Of a DNA stretch of 64,000 nt, positions 55,160-64,000 are shown one piece after another. The DNA comes from CAVUMR01 sp963742715 (GTDB lineage Bacteria > Actinomycetota > Actinomycetes > Mycobacteriales > Micromonosporaceae): contig CAVUMR010000002.1 in NCBI GenBank assembly GCA_963742715.1, positions 434,001-498,000 on the forward strand, written 5' to 3'. How positions within the stretch are numbered: position 1 is the stretch's first letter; the number at the start of each line of letters is the position of its first letter. The notes under the pieces were generated by a model. It did not search any database. It was given only the letters and a program-made list of their open reading frames with translations, and was not told where the DNA came from. The translations under genes and the position numbers were made by a program.

Positions 55160-56104
55160 ATGGCTCATCACGGGACTCGTACACCGGAGCACACCGTCGG
55201 CACCATGCTGACCCGAGGCGGATCGGATCTGCTCGGGGTAGTACGGCGGGCTCGCCCGGCCAGCGCGGTGCGATGGGTGACCCGGCTCGGCGCCCGGGCG
55301 CCGGAGGCGATCCGGTACCGGTCGCTGCGCGTCGCCGACAGCGCCTGGCAACGCCACGGGGCACGGTTCCGCACCCCGAGCGGTCGCTCCCTCCAGCTAC
55401 CGGGCGATCTGACCGCCGGTGCGCGGGAGATGTACTGCCGCAACGTGTACCTCCGCACCGGGCTGGCCGTACCCCCGGGCGGCTGGGTGCTGGACCTCGG
55501 TGCGAACGCCGGCCTGTTCACCGTGCTGGCGGCGGTGGAGGGAGCCCGGGTCGTCGCGGTCGAGGCGCAGCGCGGCTTCGCGACGGAGATCGCCCGGCTG
55601 CTGGCGGTCAACGGCGTGGATGACGGGCGGGTCCGGATCGAGATCGCCCTCGCCGGGGGAGCCGCCAGCTACGACCCCGCCGGCTCCGGCGCGGGCGGGG
55701 TCGACCGCGGGGCCGACACCGACGGCGGTGCTGACGCGGACGCGCCGCTGATCGGGGTACTCGCCGACGACGAGCGCTGGCGGCACGCCTCGCACGCCGA
55801 TCGGGACCGGCCGCCGACCAGGTCGGTACCCGAGCTGCTGCGGCGGCACGGAATCGACCGGGTCGGGTTGCTCAAGCTGGACATCGAGGGGAGCGAGTTC
55901 TCGGTGCTGCGGCCCGGGTCCGGCCTGTCCTGGCTGGCGCGGGTGGATCAGCTCGCGATGGAGGTACATCCCCGGTTCGGGGACGTACCGACGCTGAGCG
56001 ACACCCTCGCCGGCAGCGGCTTCACGGTGCGGGTCACCGACGACGACGGCCGGCCGGTCCTCCCCGGCTCAGCCGGCGTGGCCTACCTGTACTGCCACCG
56101 GTAG
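55160..56104 (+). CDS. FkbM family methyltransferase
   Basis: The protein has 314 residues from ATG 55160; upstream in-frame codons overlap the opposite gene. The SAM-binding motif is VLDLGANAGLFTVLA near residue 110, followed by VVAVEAQRGF. The FkbM hallmark DIEGSE appears in LLKLDIEGSEFSVL, and the end has LAMEVHPRF. It probably O-methylates a sugar, lipid or secondary metabolite. An acidic glycine/aspartate insert (residues ~170-195) is unusual. No biosynthetic cluster surrounds it. Confidence 0.85.
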   Translation: MAHHGTRTPEHTVGTMLTRGGSDLLGVVRRARPASAVRWVTRLGARAPEAIRYRSLRVADSAWQRHGARFRTPSGRSLQLPGDLTAGAREMYCRNVYLRTGLAVPPGGWVLDLGANAGLFTVLAAVEGARVVAVEAQRGFATEIARLLAVNGVDDGRVRIEIALAGGAASYDPAGSGAGGVDRGADTDGGADADAPLIGVLADDERWRHASHADRDRPPTRSVPELLRRHGIDRVGLLKLDIEGSEFSVLRPGSGLSWLARVDQLAMEVHPRFGDVPTLSDTLAGSGFTVRVTDDDGRPVLPGSAGVAYLYCHR

Positions 56105-56138
56105 CGGCCGTGTCCACGGCCGCCACCGGAAGCGGCGG

Positions 56139-58733
<2,595 letters not shown>

Positions 58734-58826
58734 CGGTCCTCCCGGGTGGGTACAACGCTGTACTCGCAGCCGAGTCTCCCACGCCACGGACCGTGGTCGC
58801 CCCCACGGGCGGCTTCGCTAAGGGTC

Positions 58827-58901
58827 GGGGTGGGGTACGTCACGCGAGGTCCGGCGCGTGCGCGCGGGTGGGGCGCACGGGGCGAGGGTGGGGTAGGTCA
58901 C
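58827..58901. repeat. 58-bp-spaced direct repeats in the pepN/reductase promoter region
   Basis: GGGTGGGGTACGTCAC (from 58828) recurs as GGGTGGGGTAGGTCAC (from 58886), with a weaker GGGTGGGGCGCAC between them at 58866. The copies lie between the divergent pepN and reductase starts and could be activator sites or a border repeat. Confidence 0.5.
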
Positions 58902-58974
58902 CCGGAGGTTCACGGCGCCGGGTCCCCGGGTTGGATGAAGATTGAACTATCTTTCCGCCGCAGAGGAGGCGCGG

Positions 58975-59604
58975 GTGTCCGAAGCACAACTCACCGAGGC
59001 CGACATGTGGTTCGACCCGCTCTGTCCGTGGGCCTGGATCACCTCGCGTTGGCTCCTCGAGGTGGAACAGGTGCGCCCGGTCAGGGTGCGGTTCCGGGTG
59101 ATGAGCCTGTCGGTGCTGAACGCCGGCCGGGACATGCCGGACGACTACGAAGAGCTGATGCGGCGGGGGTGGGGTCCGGTACGCACCTGTATCGCCGCCG
59201 AGCAGAAGTTCGGCAACGAGGTGCTGCGGCGGCTCTACACCGAGCTCGGCGTCCGGATCCACCACGAGAAGGCCGGGCTGGGCCGGGACACCGTCGAGGC
59301 TGCGCTGGCGGCCGCCGGGCTGCCGGTCGACCTGGCCGAGGCGATGGACTCGACCGAGTACGACGAGGCGCTGCGGGTCAGCCACCACGCCGGTATGGAT
59401 CCGGTCGGGTACGAGGTGGGCACCCCGGTGATCCAGGTGCCCGGGCCGGACGGGAGGACCCTGGCGTTCTTCGGCCCGGTGGTGACCCCGATCCCGCGCG
59501 GCGAGGCGGCCGGCCGGCTCTGGGACGGCGTACTGCTGGTGGCCGGCACCGACGGGTTCTTCGAGCTCAAGCGCACCCGCGACCGCCCACCGGTCTTCGA
59601 CTGA
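58975..59604 (+). CDS. DsbA-fold reductase, mycothiol-dependent nitroreductase type
   Basis: The protein has 209 residues from GTG 58975 with GAGGAGG upstream; the longer start at 58942 precedes that site. The redox centre is WFDPLCPWAW (CPWA), the motif of the M. tuberculosis Rv2466c group, which uses mycothiol. The helical insertion and C-terminal GTPVIQVPGPDG close the thioredoxin fold. The divergent pepN partner is the same as in mycobacteria. The family reduces oxidised substrates and activates nitro prodrugs. The last codons (VFD then stop) are the first unit of a 17-bp repeat. Confidence 0.88.
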   Translation: MSEAQLTEADMWFDPLCPWAWITSRWLLEVEQVRPVRVRFRVMSLSVLNAGRDMPDDYEELMRRGWGPVRTCIAAEQKFGNEVLRRLYTELGVRIHHEKAGLGRDTVEAALAAAGLPVDLAEAMDSTEYDEALRVSHHAGMDPVGYEVGTPVIQVPGPDGRTLAFFGPVVTPIPRGEAAGRLWDGVLLVAGTDGFFELKRTRDRPPVFD

Positions 59605-59661
59605 TCCGGATCTTCGACTGATCCGTACCTTCGACTGATCCGTACCTTCGACTGATCCATG
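59595..59661 (+). repeat. 17-bp tandem repeat duplicating the reductase stop codon
   Basis: Four units of CTTCGACTGATCCGTAC-type sequence begin at 59595, 59612, 59629 and 59646. The first contains the last codons and TGA (59602-59604) of the reductase gene. Because the period is 17, the three extra TGA copies fall in the other frames in turn. Confidence 0.88.
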
Positions 59662-59709
59662 TCGAGCGGTCCGGGCCGGCGGCGTCGCGCGGCCGGCCCG
59701 GACCAGCCG

Positions 59710-60483
59710 TCACGGCAGGTAGTACATCGGGTTGGGCAGCTTGAACGCGCGGTCGGCGTGCCCGCCCTCGAGGTCGGAGTACTGGTCGCCCGCGTTGGCG
59801 AGGATGTCGTAGCCGAGCGACTCGATGTGCCCGCGGGTGAGCGACTTGTACTCGATCGTCGTGCAGGTCGGCGCACAGGTCAGGTATTCCGGGTACGGCG
59901 CGCTGGTCGGCTTGGTGAACAGCGCCACCGGGTCCGGGTAGCCGACGTCGTGCAGGTTGCCGAGGGTGGCGTCCTGCTGGGCGTTCGGACGGCCGGTCAG
60001 GAAGAACACCGCGATGCCGTGCTGGTCGGCCCACTTCACCACGTTCACCATGCCGAATACGGCCGGGAAGCACTTGCTCAGCACGCACTCACCGTTGGTG
60101 ACCGGGTCGTACCCGAAGTCGTGCGTCGCGTTGTACGTGTAGGTCAGCAGCGAGGTGTCGTCCACGTCCAGCACGATCGCCGGCTTCGCGTCGGCGCGGT
60201 GCACGTCGTACCGCAGCCAGCGCACCATCTTCGCCTCGACGCCCTCGGCCTCGTGCGCGTAGTGCGAGTCGGGCGACGCCTTGTGGTCGCCGTTGTCGCC
60301 GTAGTACGCCTTGATCTCGTTCTTCACCAGGCCCAGGTTCTCGATCTGGGACTCGTGCGAGGGCGGGTGGCTGTTGCTCGGTCCGGCGGTCGCCAGGCCG
60401 GCACCACCGCCGACCGTGCCCAGCGCGACCGCGAGTACGCCGGCCGCGGCGAGCAGCCGGTTACGGATGGTTCGGTTAGCCAT
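59710..60483 (-). CDS. secreted HAD-type acid phosphatase
   Basis: The protein has 257 residues from ATG 60483 with AAAGGA upstream. A signal peptide (RLLAAAGVLAVALGTVGGGA to TAGP) is followed by an acid-phosphatase HAD domain: motif I VLDVDDTSLL, motif II FFLTGRP, and a C-terminal GDQYSDLEGG. It is the plant/class B acid phosphatase group and hydrolyses phosphomonoesters outside the cell. It separates the reductase from rpiB, which are adjacent in mycobacteria. Related actinobacterial proteins end in a similar LPNPMYYLP. Confidence 0.9.
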   Translation of the reverse strand: MANRTIRNRLLAAAGVLAVALGTVGGGAGLATAGPSNSHPPSHESQIENLGLVKNEIKAYYGDNGDHKASPDSHYAHEAEGVEAKMVRWLRYDVHRADAKPAIVLDVDDTSLLTYTYNATHDFGYDPVTNGECVLSKCFPAVFGMVNVVKWADQHGIAVFFLTGRPNAQQDATLGNLHDVGYPDPVALFTKPTSAPYPEYLTCAPTCTTIEYKSLTRGHIESLGYDILANAGDQYSDLEGGHADRAFKLPNPMYYLP

Positions 60484-60548
60484 AACTGTCCTTTCGTCCC
60501 CTGCTACCGCCTCCCCCGGAGATTCGGCTGCACCCGGGGCAGATCCGG

Positions 60549-60722
60549 TCAAGCACGCTGACCGGCCGGCGCCGAGTTGTCAACCGTTCGGACCGTCGCG
60601 GCCGTCCCGGCCTGCGCTGACGGCTTGACGACAGGTACGTTGCCGCAGGTGAACGGGGGTTCCACGCTGGTCTGCGGTCGCTTGCCCATGGTGGCCGAGA
60701 GGTAGAACGCGGAGGATCCCAT
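60549..60722 (-). CDS. possible small protein (57 residues), divergent from the next entry
   Basis: The frame reads MGSSAFYLSATMGKRPQTS and continues with a PFTCGNVPVV segment. Its codons have a strong GC third position (TAC, CTC, TTC, AAG, TGC, AAC), as expected of coding DNA. Against it: no clear ribosome site precedes the ATG, and the ATG (complement of 60720-60722) shares two bases with the ATG of the opposite small gene, so the two can hardly both be well translated. Function unknown. Confidence 0.35.
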   Translation of the reverse strand: MGSSAFYLSATMGKRPQTSVEPPFTCGNVPVVKPSAQAGTAATVRTVDNSAPAGQRA

Positions 60723-60933
60723 GGCTGCCCGTGACACCGCTGGCTCATCCGCCGGCGCCCACCGCCCGCGCCGGGTGCCGTCGTCGATGTACTGGTCCGT
60801 GCGGGACTGCGGCTGGGTCACCGCCGACCGGCCGGCGGCCGCGTCGGGCGCTCCGGTCACGGCCAGCGTGCCGGTCCAGGGCGGCGCCGCCGCTCCGGCG
60901 GCCGATCGCCCCGAGCCGAGTCCGGCCAGCTGA
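60721..60933 (+). CDS. possible small protein (70 residues)
   Basis: The ATG at 60721 follows GCGGAGGATCCC, a good ribosome site. The central part SSMYWSVRDCGWVTADRP looks like a conserved small actinobacterial protein (aromatic-rich, one Cys), flanked by low-complexity alanine/proline sequence. There is no signal peptide or helix long enough for the membrane. Third positions are GC-rich. Function unknown; I favour this over the opposite-strand candidate. The remaining parts of the gap 60484-61066 hold only the ribosome site of the DUF1015 gene. Confidence 0.5.
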   Translation: MAARDTAGSSAGAHRPRRVPSSMYWSVRDCGWVTADRPAAASGAPVTASVPVQGGAAAPAADRPEPSPAS

Positions 60934-61066
60934 AACCCGTCATCGGGTACGCCCGCGGGCGGCGCCAGGGCGCTGCCGGCCGCGCGGCCGGCGCTGTCCC
61001 TTCCCGGTAGCGTTTGAGCCGTTGTGCGCAGTGGCGCGGGCACAGCTACCGCGGAGGAGAGAACCG

Positions 61067-62362
61067 ATGTCCGAGGGCGCGAGCGTCGTCCACCCGATCA
61101 ACCGAGCGTGGCTGTCCACCGGCGGCACCGGCGCGCAGAACTACGACGAGTTCGCCGACGAGGCCGAGATCACCGCGATCGTGGCCGCCAACCCGGCCAG
61201 TGCCCTCGGTGTCGAAATGCCGCACCGTACGCCCGAGGCGGTCGCGGCGGGCCTGTCCTTCTCCGACGCGCTGCCGGCCGCGGCGGCCCGGCTCGCCGGG
61301 TTGAAGACGGCCGGACGGTTCCGGCCGGCGGACGACGTGGTCGCGGTGTACCGGACCAGCGCCGGCGACACGGTGGGGTACGGCCTGTTCTGCATGGTCG
61401 ACACCGACCAGATCTCCACCTCGGCGGACGAACCCGGGCTGGTGATCCGCAACGAGGACGTGTTTATCGAGAAGGTACGCGAGCGCACCGCCCTGGCCGA
61501 CACGCTCGGACACCTGGTCAGCCCGGTACTGCTGCTGCAAACCGGCCGTGGTGACGAGCTGTCCGACGCGCTCGCGGCGCTCGCCGACCGGCTCGGCGAG
61601 CCGGCCACGACCGACGTCGACCCGCAGGGGCGGGAGCACGCGATCTGGCCCGTACCGGCCGGGCCGGACCAGCGGCGACTTCTCGACCTGGCCGGCGGCG
61701 GCGAGCTGATCGTGGCCGACGGCAACCACCGCACGCTGGCCGCGCAACTGGGCCGGCTGCCCCGCTTCCTCGCGGTCGTCTGCGCGCCGGGCTCGGTGCA
61801 CATCCAGCCGTACAACCGGCTGGTCAGCGAGTTGCCGGTTCCAGCCGACGAGCTGGTCGAGCGGCTGCGGTCGGCCGGCGCCGAGGTACGGCCCGCCGCG
61901 CCCGAGCTGCCGTCCGAGGCGGGCACCATCCGGCTGTACACCCGGGAAGGCGGTTGGGAAGTGCGGCTGCCGCACCCGGCCGGCTCCGCGCGGGTCGACG
62001 ACGGCCGGCTGGACAGCGGGGTGGTGGACCGGCTGGACCACTCGCTGGTCGAGCGGCTGGTACTCGGCGACACCCTCGGGCTCGACGCCGGCGACAAGCG
62101 CATCACCTACGTCGGCGGCGACTATCCGGCGCGCTGGTTGACCGGCGAGGTCGACGCCGGCCGGGCCGACCTCGCGATCCTCATCGCCGCGGTGACCGTG
62201 GACGACTTCGTCGCGGTGAACCTGGCCCGGCTGAAGATGCCGCGCAAGAGCACCTGGTTCACCCCGAAGGCGCGGGCCGGGCTGGTACTGGCCGACCTGT
62301 CCGCCGGCGCGGACGGTGCCGCGTCGGAGTCCGGAGCCGCCGGGTCCGGGGCGCGGTCGTGA
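61067..62362 (+). CDS. DUF1015 family protein
   Basis: The protein has 431 residues from ATG 61067 with GGAGGAG upstream. Features of DUF1015 are present: VVHPINRAWL at the start, YDEFADEAEI, a GLFCMVDTDQ core, and GELIVADGNHRTLAA, whose DGNHR motif is the most conserved part. DUF1015 proteins are probably cytoplasmic and are often near serine or one-carbon metabolism genes, but no activity is established. The stop overlaps the GTG of the hydrolase gene, so the two are coupled. Confidence 0.85.
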   Translation: MSEGASVVHPINRAWLSTGGTGAQNYDEFADEAEITAIVAANPASALGVEMPHRTPEAVAAGLSFSDALPAAAARLAGLKTAGRFRPADDVVAVYRTSAGDTVGYGLFCMVDTDQISTSADEPGLVIRNEDVFIEKVRERTALADTLGHLVSPVLLLQTGRGDELSDALAALADRLGEPATTDVDPQGREHAIWPVPAGPDQRRLLDLAGGGELIVADGNHRTLAAQLGRLPRFLAVVCAPGSVHIQPYNRLVSELPVPADELVERLRSAGAEVRPAAPELPSEAGTIRLYTREGGWEVRLPHPAGSARVDDGRLDSGVVDRLDHSLVERLVLGDTLGLDAGDKRITYVGGDYPARWLTGEVDAGRADLAILIAAVTVDDFVAVNLARLKMPRKSTWFTPKARAGLVLADLSAGADGAASESGAAGSGARS

Positions 62363-63285
62363 CGCTGCATCCGCAGGCGGTGGCGGCGCTGGCCCGGCCG
62401 AAGGTACCGCTGTCCACGGAGACCCTGGCCGAGGCTCGGGCGGTGATGATCGACGCGGTACCGGACGAGGTCGGGCCGGGAATGATGGTGCCGGTGGTAC
62501 GGAACATCGACGCGGATGGCGTACCGGCCCGGCTGTACGACCCGCGCAACGGTCACGGTGCCCCGGTCGCGGTGTACCTGCACGGCGGCGGCTGGACGCT
62601 CGGCAACCTGGACACCGCGGACGCGGTGTGCCGGCGGCTCGCCAACCGGTCCGGTTGTGCGGTGTTCTCGATCGACTACCGGTGCGCGCCGGAGCATCCG
62701 TTCCCGGCCGCCATCGACGATGTCGAGCGCGCGGTGGCCTGGATCCGTGCCAACGCGGCCGACTGCGGTGTCGACCCGAGCGCGCTCGCGGTGATCGGCG
62801 ACAGCGCCGGCGGGCACCTCGCCGCGGTCACCTCCCGGCGGGGCCGGGACGCCGGTACGCCGTTCCGCTACCAGGTACTCGTGTACCCGGTGATCGACCC
62901 GGCGATGGACACACCCTCCTACGCCGAGCACGGCCACCTGAAGCTGCTCAGTACCGAGGAGATGCGGTTCTACTGGTCGTCCTTCGTACCGGAGGGCATC
63001 GATCGCGAGCAGCCGGACGTCAACCCGGCGCGCGGGGACCTCGCCGGCCTGCCGCCGACCCTGGTCATCACCGCCGAGTGCGACGTGCTGCGGGACGAGG
63101 GCGAGGCGTACGCGACCGCGCTCGCCGCGGCCGGGGTGTCGGTGGTGACCTCCCGGTACCAGGGCATGGTGCACGGTTTCTTCCGCAAGCTGGCGCTGTT
63201 CGACGCCGGTACCGTCGCGGTCGACCAGGCCGCCGCGGCTCTGTACGACGGGCTGTCCGGGGCACAGGGCTCCGCGTCCCGGTGA
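62359..63285 (+). CDS. alpha/beta hydrolase of the hormone-sensitive-lipase (LipN/NlhH) family
   Basis: The protein has 308 residues from GTG 62359. The oxyanion-hole motif is YLHGGGW, the nucleophile elbow IGDSAGGH, and the later Asp and His lie in ECDVLRDEGEAYA and GMVHGFF. It is a cytoplasmic esterase for short-chain acyl esters. Its coupling to a DUF1015 protein is notable, but its substrate is unknown. One unusual point: after GDSAGGHLAAVTSRR the usual aliphatic helix is shortened. Confidence 0.9.
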   Translation: MTLHPQAVAALARPKVPLSTETLAEARAVMIDAVPDEVGPGMMVPVVRNIDADGVPARLYDPRNGHGAPVAVYLHGGGWTLGNLDTADAVCRRLANRSGCAVFSIDYRCAPEHPFPAAIDDVERAVAWIRANAADCGVDPSALAVIGDSAGGHLAAVTSRRGRDAGTPFRYQVLVYPVIDPAMDTPSYAEHGHLKLLSTEEMRFYWSSFVPEGIDREQPDVNPARGDLAGLPPTLVITAECDVLRDEGEAYATALAAAGVSVVTSRYQGMVHGFFRKLALFDAGTVAVDQAAAALYDGLSGAQGSASR

Positions 63286-63310
63286 CCGCCGCGCGTGCGA
63301 GACTCGCGCC

Positions 63311-63781
63311 ATGCGCGTCTATGTCGGGTCCGACCACGCGGGCTTCGAACTCAAGTCGTACCTGGTCAAGCACCTGACCGAGCACGGCCACGAGGTGATC
63401 GACCTCGGCCCGGCCGAGTACCGGTCGGACGACGACTATCCGCCGTACTGCCTGGCCGCGGCATCGGCCGTGGTGGACGCGCCGGGCAGCCTCGGCGTGG
63501 TGATCGGTGGCTCCGGCAACGGGGAGCAGATCGCGGCGAACAAGGTGCCGGGGGTACGCGCCGCGCTCGCCTGGAGTGGCACGACCGCGGAGTTGGCGCG
63601 GGCGCACAACGACGCGAACGTGGTCGCGCTCGGAGCCCGGATGCACAGCCCGGAGGAGGCAGCCGCGCTGGTGGACGCCTTCCTCGGTACCGAGTTCTCC
63701 GGCGACCCGCGGCATGTCCGCCGGATCGGGCAGCTCGCCGAGTACGAGCGGACCCACCAGCTTCCCGCGCATCCGCGGTAG
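63311..63781 (+). CDS. rpiB: ribose-5-phosphate isomerase B
   Basis: The protein has 156 residues. The RpiB pattern is intact: VYVGSDHAGFELKSYL at the start, DYPPYCLAAA, and GVVIGGSGNGEQIAANKVPG. The actinobacterial form has a serine in GGSGNG where E. coli RpiB has the catalytic cysteine. It interconverts ribose-5-phosphate and ribulose-5-phosphate in the pentose phosphate pathway. It is the end of the pepN-reductase-rpiB block shared with mycobacteria. Confidence 0.95.
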   Translation: MRVYVGSDHAGFELKSYLVKHLTEHGHEVIDLGPAEYRSDDDYPPYCLAAASAVVDAPGSLGVVIGGSGNGEQIAANKVPGVRAALAWSGTTAELARAHNDANVVALGARMHSPEEAAALVDAFLGTEFSGDPRHVRRIGQLAEYERTHQLPAHPR

Positions 63782-63792
63782 CCGGCTTTCTT

Positions 63793-63828
63793 GGCGCCAG
63801 CGCCAGCGCCAGCGCCAGCGCCAGTGCC
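63793..63828 (+). repeat. 6-bp tandem repeat behind rpiB
   Basis: The hexamer AGCGCC is repeated four times from 63799, with a related GGCGCC before and AGTGCC after it. It starts twelve bases after the rpiB stop. Confidence 0.85.
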
Positions 63829-63840
63829 GGCGGCGGGGCG

Positions 63841-63920
63841 GGGAGTCAGCGGCCACGCGGCGGGGCGGGGCGTCAGCGGCCGCGCTGTGGGGCGCGGCGG
63901 GGCGTCAGCGGCCGCGCGGG
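63841..63920 (-). repeat. tandem copies of a gene end at the right border
   Basis: GTCAGCGGCC(A/G)CGC occurs at 63845, 63872 and 63904, spaced 27 and 32 bases, each with GGCGGGGCGGGG-like sequence between. The last copy contains the stop (complement of TCA at 63905) of the partial minus-strand gene, so the copies repeat that gene's end. Confidence 0.75.
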
Positions 63921-64000
63921 GGCGAGAACGGCTTGGTGTCCCGGGGTACCCAGTGCCGGCGTACCACGACCAGTCGTTCCTCCGCCTCGGCCAGGTCGCG
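63905..64000 (-). CDS. C-terminal end of an unidentified gene, cut by the window
   Basis: Only the last 31 codons are in the window, ending VPRDTKPFSPPRGR then stop. The part RDLAEAEERLVVVRRHW is a charged amphipathic helix. Codon use is GC-rich at third positions as in real genes. Identity cannot be judged from this fragment. Confidence 0.5.
   Translation of the reverse strand, partial: RDLAEAEERLVVVRRHWVPRDTKPFSPPRGR

Overview
The window is very high-GC, densely coded DNA of an actinomycete. Actinobacterial markers include a mycothiol-type DsbA-fold reductase beside pepN, a group II truncated haemoglobin (glbO), SURF1, a probable CtaJ subunit, a trehalose-6-phosphate synthase/phosphatase fusion, and frequent GTG starts with NTGA stop/start overlaps. 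The frequent GTAC tetranucleotide and a GTGAGCG... start-codon repeat suggest a Micromonosporaceae member (Actinocatenispora/Micromonospora-like). That placement is inference, not something the sequence proves.

Layout. 0.2-14.3 kb is a run of mostly unrelated housekeeping genes: a secreted beta-propeller, a sarcosine/N-methyltryptophan oxidase-type flavoenzyme, a P-loop kinase, M48, M20 and M50 peptidases, ATP-dependent DNA ligase, SURF1, an FMN-binding split-barrel protein, a GNAT acetyltransferase and siroheme synthase CysG. 14.4-20.1 kb is a carbohydrate unit on the minus strand: a lipoprotein solute-binding protein, two permeases and no ATPase, followed by an OtsA-OtsB fusion. 20.6-24.7 kb carries ettA, two tandem 4HBT thioesterases, a conserved unknown and a YbjN-like protein. 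24.8-31.6 kb has two convergent secreted M1 peptidases, a delta-60 propeller, a GH13 glucosidase and glbO. 31.7-35.5 kb has an MFS exporter, an MscS channel and an HNH nuclease. 35.7-40.9 kb is a complete branched-chain-amino-acid-type ABC operon, followed by a cold-shock gene. 42.5-48.9 kb holds a GAF/PucR regulator, 3-hydroxybutyrate dehydrogenase, a frameshifted kynureninase and a divergent MFS-TetR pair. 48.9-64 kb holds an amidase, a CtaJ candidate with a DUF5130 protein, a GH38 alpha-mannosidase, an FkbM methyltransferase, pepN, the mycothiol reductase, an acid phosphatase, a DUF1015 protein, an HSL-type hydrolase and rpiB.

The order ettA, thioesterase, unknown, alpha-glucosidase, glbO, HNH, CtaJ/DUF5130, pepN, reductase, rpiB resembles the Mycobacterium tuberculosis block around Rv2477c-Rv2465c as I remember it. 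Accessory cargo (M1 peptidases, MFS, MscS, the Liv operon, kynU/HBDH, GH38) is interleaved into that backbone.

The most unusual structure is a family of short tandem repeats placed on gene borders, several of which duplicate the stop codon or a whole stop/start junction. The clearest are a 36-bp unit at the oxidase/kinase junction, where each copy recreates an NTGA overlap, and a 56-bp unit before livH, where each copy encodes a 19-codon mini-ORF whose TGA overlaps the next GTG. Other notable signals are perfect hairpins directly behind both solute-binding-protein genes, a probable leaderless promoter with an embedded operator before the MFS gene, and a second GTAGCT-type operator in front of a start codon that leads nowhere. 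No CRISPR array, tRNA, rRNA or intact mobile element was seen.
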